From Branchiostoma floridae (Eukaryota > Chordata > Leptocardii > Amphioxiformes > Branchiostomatidae), in assembly GCF_000003815.2 (NCBI RefSeq), contig NC_049983.1:5372803-5436802 (forward strand): 64,000 bases of DNA, read 5' to 3'. The notes below the pieces were generated by a model. That model was not told the origin of the DNA. It saw only the letters and a list, made by a program, of their open reading frames with translations, and did not search any database. Positions 25,101 through 34,100 of the stretch are shown here, piece by piece. The first letter of the stretch is position 1. Each line of letters begins with the position of its first letter. The translations under genes and the position numbers were made by a program.

Positions 25101-28100
25101 GTATCTTTGTATGATGAGAATTGTGTATCTTTGTATGATGAGAATTGTGTATCTTTGTATGATGAGAATTGTGTATCTTTGCATTAGACGTTTTTTCCGA
25201 TCATCCAACTTTGAGGGCTGGCTCCGTGCACGGCAACAGGAAGTGGACGACAAACTTCAGGCACTGCACCTGGAGGCACTGTGTGATGCAGTAAGTACAT
25301 GTACTTCCTTTTGTAGGAAAGATTCCATAATTAGGCCATGTCAATTTGATTGTATGGATGACATCCTCTGGGAACTGATGTAAGTGAACTGATGTAAGTG
25401 AACTGATGTAAGTGAACTGATGTAAGTGAACTGATGTAAGTGAACTGATGTAAGTGAACTGATGTAAGTGAACTGATGTAAGTGAACTGATGTAAGTGAA
25501 CTGATGTAAGTGAACTGATGTAAGTGTACAAATAAAACAAATGATTGGCAAGAAAACGTTGCCTTCATTATACATGTAGAAAGAAAGTGGTCAGGGAAGT
25601 TGAACAAGTAAAATGGCACAGAGTTTGGTATACCAGACAATAGGTTCTTCATTCTTGTTCTTCTGTTTTTCTTTGACCTTGGGATCAACTTTTGGCACTC
25701 TATGGAAATTCATATTTATTTTTGATATTTTTGTTACAGTTTAAGTTTCAAGTTAGAGTATGAAGAAGTTGACTACTGTTGGTCCTATTTAGGCCCTGTT
25801 CATGATGCAAAAAATGAAACGGATCTATCTGTTTGGCCTGTAAATCCGACAGCAAACGGTTTGCATTTTGCGTTTACAATGCAAACTTGCAAACCATTTC
25901 AGTTCTTTGAAAAGGCATGGTAATACGACCGCTGACCCCTGAGATTGTTGTGATTTTGCCCAAACTTGTACTTCCGTGTCAGATTATTGGTCTTTGATTA
26001 AAATTGAACCAATGTCTTACTGAAGCCGGGTTCTGTCATGACCTTGGAAATGCTTCTGGAAACATTATGGTCCCGATATATGCCATGCTATGACATTTCC
26101 ACTGGATCTCCTGACACATTCCCCTGCGATATCAGGACTGCTGGCTCCTCAGTCGACCAAGAGGTGGCCCGATAATAAAAACGAATTTTACGATTGAAAA
26201 CGCGGCCGAAACTCTCGAATGACATATGGATATGAACTCAAGTGCCTGGATGTAAAACAGATCGCGATGCTTTTGCGTTCATGATGCAAATTCGCAATTC
26301 CGGTTAACCTGGAAACCGTTTCAGAACCACCTCCCCAGGACGTTCCGAAACGTGTTTCAGATCGTTCATTATGACGAAACTTATCCGTTTCGGCTGGCCT
26401 AACCGATAGAACCGTTTCATTTTTTGCATCATGAATGGGGCCTTACAATGATGGAACAATTTCAGCAATACAACCCGGAATGCAGCTATGAAAACATCAT
26501 CTGAATTGAACTGAGCACGTTTGTGTTTTCATCTTCCCAAAACCTTCAGGAAATGAGTAAAAAATTGCTTAATTCGTGGACAAATTTGTTTTCTTGAATA
26601 CAGAAAAAAATTGCATCCCATGAAGAAATACTTTGTGGTTGGAAGAAAAAACAAGAATGCAAGAAATGGCATTTTTGGTATTGTGATATTGATGGTAACT
26701 GTAAACTGTACAGGTCATGTAAGATGTACTTTAAAGGGCAGAAGACACCAATGACATCAAAATGAGAATTCTCTCAAATTACATTTTACCATATTAATAT
26801 TGATGAATAGTATTGTGGACATTTGATAAACACCCTTCTGTCATTTTTTAACATAATGATTGTATCATCCAAAAATTATACCTCCTGCTCCTGAGTCTTC
26901 CCACCAGGTTATTATTTAAATCTGTGTGTTTACCGGGTATGACATCATAATGAACAGGGCATCCAGTTTACAACTTTTCTCACAAAGAATACTCTTTTGA
27001 GAAGCAAACAAAGTAAATATTGTAATATTTTTGTAATTGCATGTAAGCACTGATATGTTTCACAAGCCACAATGCCAGGTTCCGAACCAGCTGCCATGTT
27101 CATTCTGATGTCATACCCGGTAGAGTCACCAGTTAATTTAATTACCTGGTGGTAAGACTTAACAGCTGGAAGTATGGTTTTTAATGGTTTGATGTTCAAT
27201 AATGTCAGAAGGGTGTGTATTTGATGTAAACGTTTATGTTCATTCAATGATAATATTCTGATTTCAAATAATACAAAAATGTATTTTTATGCCTTCTACC
27301 CTTTAAAATTTGAATGGTTTATCAAATGTTGCCTGGCTGTGACTGTGACTTTCATCAAGCAGTGCTTGGAATCTGTAAGCAGCCACCACTTGTAAATAAT
27401 AACCAGCATATGAGCTATCCAAAAGAAATTTGTTCTTCCTTTTTTGTGCCTCCACCTTTGCATTTTTTTGTTTTGCCTGCTTTGCTGTTCTTTGGTTGAT
27501 TGGTTGGTTCAGTTTGGCTCGCCTCCCTCCCATGTGGCAGGATCTCAGTCTGTGGATCCAGGGCCGTCCTGAGGTGGAGGTTGTTGACCTAGTGCTCAAA
27601 CTCAGGGAGAAAATGGTGAGTGGACTTAACCTTCCTCTATTATGTTGATGAAGGTTAGACATCCAGGTAATAAGATATGCCAAATAGGAATTATGCACGC
27701 AGCTGGATATGATTTTGGAAATGGTCAGACGATTCAGGTAGCATCCATTACCTTTTGTCAGAGGCACTGAGGAAATTTAGTTGAAGATCATTGATTTCGC
27801 AGGTTTTATACCCTATAAATTACATGTAATATGTAAAGGAGGTTAAGACAAAGTTAAAGCCCAATCAAGACACAATTCTTTCTGACACAAGTTTAGTTCA
27901 GTTTCTGACACAAGGTAGCAGAACACAGTATTTATCCGCGAACCCTGGGGTGTATTACGCAGGTACATAAAATAGTACGGATAAACTTGTTGAAGGAGAG
28001 GTAAAAAGCCTTATTTGAGGGGCAGCCAGATATAACCTGTGCTGCGTGGTCACGGAAGGTGTCGACTCTGAGACTGCATGGTTTGGATTGTGAAAGTTTT

Positions 28101-31100
28101 CTATTTCGTGTATAAATGGACCCCACTACGCAACTGCCTTTCTAGTGTGAGACGGCTGCAGTTCTGTGACCTCCGCAGAGGAGCATTCCAAAGAGGGTGT
28201 GAGAAGACGATACGCCAACAGGATTTTTTGTGTTTTTTAATATTTTGTGGCTTGTACCTTCAACTCAAACGTATCCGTTTTTGGTATTCCAAAAGTGCAC
28301 CCTACTATATTTTTTAATGCGTCGAAGGCAGTCACCTTGTGGCTCTTAACTATAGAAATCCCCATAGGCCGAAAACTGTGTTCTGCTGCCACAAGGGGGT
28401 AGATTTTAGGGCAGATCTAGACACATGGACAGAAAGTAGCGCGGAACACCTGTGGCATTCGGATTGCAGTCATAACACATCGCACGTTTTTTTCAAAATG
28501 GGGCAAAACTACTAGCATTTGGATCAGATGAATGTTCTTTCTATATCTCACTTGGGTGTTTTTAAACATGAGAATGCAGCAGGTGATGGAGATACCAGGA
28601 GAGATGACACTGGCCGGTGATGATCAACGGTTACCCTGCTTTCCTCCATGATTGCCTTCATCGTGCTTGATCTGGCATCATGCAAGGAATCCTGTGTCTG
28701 TTTGTGATGGCAACGTTCTTGAAACACTGAGGGAAGCATAGTAGTGCCACAGTACAGTAGTAGCAGTACTAGCATTTCAAACTCATGCAGCTGAACCCAC
28801 ACTATATGCTAATTACCCTCCAGATGTCGGGACACCTTTAAATGCATACAGCTGTTGGAGACCCCCTGCTGAGTTCACTGCGCGAAAACACAGATTTCCG
28901 CTTTGCAAACCCGTGTACACATGCAAGTAAATTCAGAGTGTCCACGGGTTCCCACGAGTGCCCATTGTGCGAACGTGACGTGCCCCCACATGGGGCACCC
29001 GTGCAAATCCGAGTAAACGGACCACTCGCGTGTCCATAACGTGCCCTTCCTGTGGAAATCCGTGGGCACTAGCTGTGCCACCTTAGTAAACTTGTGCGTA
29101 CGCGTGGAAACTATCGACGTATGCTTTTGTGTGCGAATGACTGATGCATTATTTAGCGGCTAATTATCACCTAATTATCTCCCCGGGCCTCCACTGCGCC
29201 GTAATTACGCCCTTTGTCATTAAAAGCAGCGTCATTTTTACTGCACCGGGCTTTCCCAGCCCAAAAATTTACCCTCCCAGATTTTCCCTTCCCCTGTATA
29301 TAGTATGTTTGCTTTTATTCTTTCTGAATGGTGAATTATCTTTCGTTGTTTTTCGTTTTATTTTTTGAGAGTCGACCGCTCCTGACGCATTCCTTCATAT
29401 GTACTTAGTGCTGTCGCCCCTTTAGCTTCCAAAGGTTCGTCGGTCCACCATCCTGTTGTTTTGGGGTTGTTATCCGCAGCCATTCAAGGACGTTATAAAC
29501 GCTGTCCTTGCTCCACTGTGCAGTCACTCCAAGTTTGATGACAGAAAATTCCTGTAGGTCTCTTGAATTCAGCATTCCTGCTCTGTGCATTATGATGCCT
29601 AACTCTAAGTGTCCTCAGTTAGACAAGCAGTTGCTAGTCATGATCAGGAGCATATGAAATCACATAGTCGCTGCAGAATTCCAAGCGTGGATGTGCAATT
29701 TCGTAACAGTGGTATACAATCCATCATAAAGCATGTAGGGCCTCCACGGAACCAAAGGAACTCCAAATCATCCAAGCCGACTGGACAGAAACTTGTGTAC
29801 CACGTAGAGCTAACAGTCAGGGGCGCGTCTGGCGATCCGAGCGGCGGGGATCACCCCACCCCACCCACAGAGAGCCCGCCCGACTCTCGGTAGACTGGGT
29901 AATAGCCAGGAGGACAGTTGTTGCTCTAAAAGTAGAACTTGGTCCCAGTGGAATTCAATTCGATGGTGAGATAATGTCGGGTCTTGACGTAGAATCATTC
30001 CCAAGCTCTCAATGAGTTTACCTGCGCTGTTTGTCGTGCGATCAAATACTTAGCTATCGGCCGGTCGGAGCAGCGTGAAAGCACTCTGAATGAGAAGAAT
30101 TGAAATGACAACCGTCACAGGTTTGAAAATTGGGACACGTGAGTTGATTGGTCCTCATTTCCAAACACCCACCTCATGTGTAAAATACGATTGGCTACTT
30201 CGGATGGGTATTTGAATACAGACACAATAGCTCATTGTACATACTAGTTGTGTGTATGTCACAAAGGAGTTTGTACATGATGCCATGCGTTGTACAAGTA
30301 TTCTTAGTTCACTAAAGGAAGCTTGAGCTTTTCTTGTGTATCCTTGTTTTATCAAATAGACTTTCCCGGCATTAGAAAACCAGTCAACATTGAAAATCGC
30401 GAACCAGCCACGCGCGTCGGGATACCATGTTTTCAAAACAAAACAATGAAATGTGTATTGGGGGAGGGGTGCTTGTGGAAGTCCAGTAGTTAACCTTCTT
30501 GCTTTTTACTTTGCTTACTTGCCTTTAAGTTTAATGGTCGGTATTGCCCACTTGTAACAGACATTTGCTGAGTTCAGTAGTATTCAACAGGCGGGTCAAA
30601 CTTCCGCCTCTCAATATTCAACCAAAAACCAAGCCAGGCAGACAATCTCCATAATACCGATATAAACCAAAAATTACACCATGAAAGTGACTTATACAAA
30701 TATTGAAGTTCTCCACAACCTAATTATCTTTGTAAAAGTTTGAATCGATTTTTTTTCGACAAACAAGGAGTCAGTATAATGCAGATCCAACATGGTGTCG
30801 GAATGCGGCGTTGATATACTAGTACTGTATAAACAAAGCCGACAGACAAAGAACAACACTTTCAAGAATCTATGCATTGATAGGCGCCGCACTCCAGGTT
30901 AAAGCCTAGATGACAATCAACTCAAGTAATGTTGCATAGAAAACAATTCATATGATTAGTTACAGAAATCGGGCACACTCCGTTGAAATTGAATATGTTG
31001 TTTCAGACTTCAGTAGTGACTTTAATCTTACACGCGATCTGTATATAGAGGTAAAATAGTTTGTTTAGTTTCGTGTATACGGCACGATGTGTTGCAAATC

Positions 31101-34100
31101 CTATTTTGCGTACTGTTGGCGTCGGTTGCATTTTTTATTTTCCCACAAGTACAAACCGAAATGTGGCGAAGGTCTGAGGTATTTTTACTCGGCAATTCTC
31201 ATAACTAAATTATCAGACACTTCTCAGCTCTCCATTGTTAACGATAATTCTTCAACACGAGAAGTGTGCAACAGTGGGGCACGTGGACTCTTCGCGTGCC
31301 CTATTGTGCGCACAGGTTTTCAAGGTTGGGGCACGCGGGAACAGGCACCCCGTGGAAACCCGTGCCCACGGCGAGGACACGTCAGGTTTCACCATCGTGC
31401 ACGATGTTGGGAACTCGTGGAAATCTGTCTTTTCGCGCAGTGGTTGTTGGACAAATACTCCAGACTCCGGGAGAAATTTTCCTGACATTTGGACTTTGAC
31501 ATAACATAACGTGGTAGGCTTGATTCAACTAACTATATAAAGAAATGGCCGGAAAATGAATTTTTTGTTTTCAGTCTGAAGCGCAAATAACTGCATAGTA
31601 GACCTTTAAACTCCTTTATGTATCAATTCATATAAGAAACTTGGCACAAAAAGTTTGGAATATCAACTTTGGTAGGTCATATTTCTGATGTATCTGCATC
31701 AATTTCAATGTATTATATTGATTGAAAGCTTGTGTGATTCCCTTTCCTATGGTATCAAGCTTATTATGATTGTTAACTCATGAAACAAGCACCAGGTCTG
31801 CTAACATGAGTGGGTCACCAAAAAAAGTGCCCAAATTTACCTGTTTCTCTTAAATACTGTATCGTCCTGTTGGTATGTGTCTGTGATTCAATCAATCTTT
31901 TTTTCATGTCATGTTTCAGGGGTCAAGGGTCAGATCCAAGATGGCCGCATCCTTGGATCCTGCTGCACATGGGATGTGTATCTATCTTAATCCTTTGTGT
32001 GGAGGGACTCCTGAAGGCCAATTTTAGTGTTATTGGAAGTAGATGACAGGGTTTAATGTGTCCTTATGTTCATTTTTTTGTTTTGTTTACATAGTTAGAC
32101 CGCATGACATGCCAATATCCAACAGCCTTTCTGCCCCCCTCCCACTCTTGTTTATTATATTTTTATTGACTTTTTCTTCAATTACTTTGGCCCATCAACA
32201 TTTCTATAACCCACTTTAGCAGTTTTCCGTCCCTCTTCGATAAGGGACAGGATCTGGCAGCCCTCAACCCCTCCCCCTACTCAGGGTTACCGAGTTGGCC
32301 AGACAGGGGTCATCAGCTGGAGTGGAAGCAGCCTGTCTAAGGGACGAGCCCCCGACACAAAGCTCCTACCTGTCCTGGGGTAGCTTCATTGCGGCAGCTG
32401 GCGATAAACTGACAGACTGGTGTGATGGATGATGTGATAGCCCAGTTAGTGCGGTTACAGGTTGGCGTCAGGAAGGATATCCGGCCGTAAAAAAACCCTA
32501 TCCAAACTGAAATGGAAAGTTCTTCATACAGATAAAAGCACAGGCAGTGCCGGTAGCAGTCACCGACGAGCAGCCGGTAGTGTCGCGGGCTTGGCTAACT
32601 TGCGGGTGCGGAAGGTAGGGTCCGGCCATCGAGGCAAACCATGGAGTTGAAGCCCAGAGCTGGACTCACTGGACAGACCAGCCGCATGGAAGCACAGTGT
32701 GAAGACTATCCGACTGCTGCCTACCCCTGTGACAGGGATCCCAGCAGCAGTATAATCAAAAATGGATACGACGGATACGACGACGTTTGGTATACAGAAC
32801 ATACAAGACTTTTAAGTCTGTTCAAGGAGGTTAAAGATTTTAACCTCCTTGGTCTGTTTTAGTACATTTGAGTATATCTGCCATTTTGGCAGTTGGATGC
32901 TCAAAGCGAGTAGGCAGCAAGGAGAACTAGACAATGGCACGGCAAGAGTAACTTTCAGCGTTTGGTTGTGGAGGCAGTGTCATGGTGTGGGGCGGTATAC
33001 ATGTAAGCGCCATGGGAAAACAAGACTCGTCATCATTCAAGGCAACTTCCATGTGGTGAGATACAGAGAGACCATCCTCCATCCAGTCGCAATATCCTAC
33101 CTCTTCAATATTGGACCAAATGCCATCCTGCAAGATTAACAACACCCGTGTACACAGAGCAAGGACCATTGCAGACTACCTCCAGGATGCGATGCTGGAC
33201 TACAGTCTTACGATGGAATAGCCTTCCTGTGGCTTGTGGCTAGCACTCGATTGAACACCTCTTAGTTCAAATTACTTGAATTAGAGTAACACTAACTAAC
33301 AGTAACTTTAGTTGAAATGTCATATTCACAAGTCAATATCAAGGGAAGGCAATGAGCCCAATGGAGTGTTTAAGTTTAGTAGGGTAATTCTGGCACTTCA
33401 TTTTTGGAACACCCTGTACGTAAGCAGGGCTGGTGCTCGTTCCATAAATTTGCAATCATAAAATAATCTACTCAGATGTGCTAATAATAAACTTTGATGT
33501 TCTGTATGTATTACCAAAAAAAAAAGGATGGATTAAATCATTGTCACCCGCGGACATAACAGTGTTTAACACAAGCAGGTAAATTTTGGCACCTTTTTTT
33601 GGTGACCCACTCACGAAAGCAGGCCTAGTGGGCTTTCCATGAGTTAACAATGATAATGACTTTGAGCTTTTTAATATATACTATAATATAGTTATGGTAT
33701 AAAACCTGCTCTCCAACAAGATTTCCCCAGTCATTCTAAGAAAAGTCAAAACCTTGCTATCACAAAATATTTTCATGATTCTTTATTATAGCTTGATTTG
33801 TCCTTAGCTTACTTTACTACAATACTTAAAAAAGGCTAACATTTGCTGGAGAGCAAATTCAACATAATATTAACCCATGCCCCACCTCACGCAACGTTGG
33901 ACTGTTGTCTACATTAGACAACACATAATCCCATATCTGCTTTGAGATAAGCTATTACCAAAACCCCAAACCACATGGCCTGTTCCATAATATCAGAAAT
34001 ATTGGGGTGATTTCTGATATTATTTACTTTTAAGAAAAGGGGGCTTCATGCAACTGCATGCAGACAACATGCCAAACCACGTACGAATGTGGCAAAGGGA

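Larger units (their letters stand above)
31641..33660. mobile_element. Tc1/mariner-like element, copy 2 (interrupted, right end degraded)
   Basis: The left end (GGCACAAAAAGTTTGGAATA) and following ~250 bp match copy 1 at 21.88 kb. The right side matches copy 1's right side down to GTGACCCACTCACG and ATGAGTTAACAATGATAA, but the terminal AAACTTTTTGTGCTGAG is missing. A foreign 3' fragment is inserted around 32.17-32.78 kb. Confidence 0.72.

Noticed and set aside
25051-25575. Open frames with CVSLYDEN and SSLTSVHLHQFTYI repeats
   Set aside because: They are translations of the 24-bp and 14-bp minisatellites. Only the DENND6 exon 25188-25290 in between is real.
29609-29893. 94-codon open frame ending PPTESPPDSR
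   Set aside because: No homology recognised and low-complexity C-terminus. Likely chance.
31087-31504. Overlapping plus- and minus-strand frames of 77-132 codons
   Set aside because: High GC at a repeat end opens several frames at once, and none has a recognisable domain.
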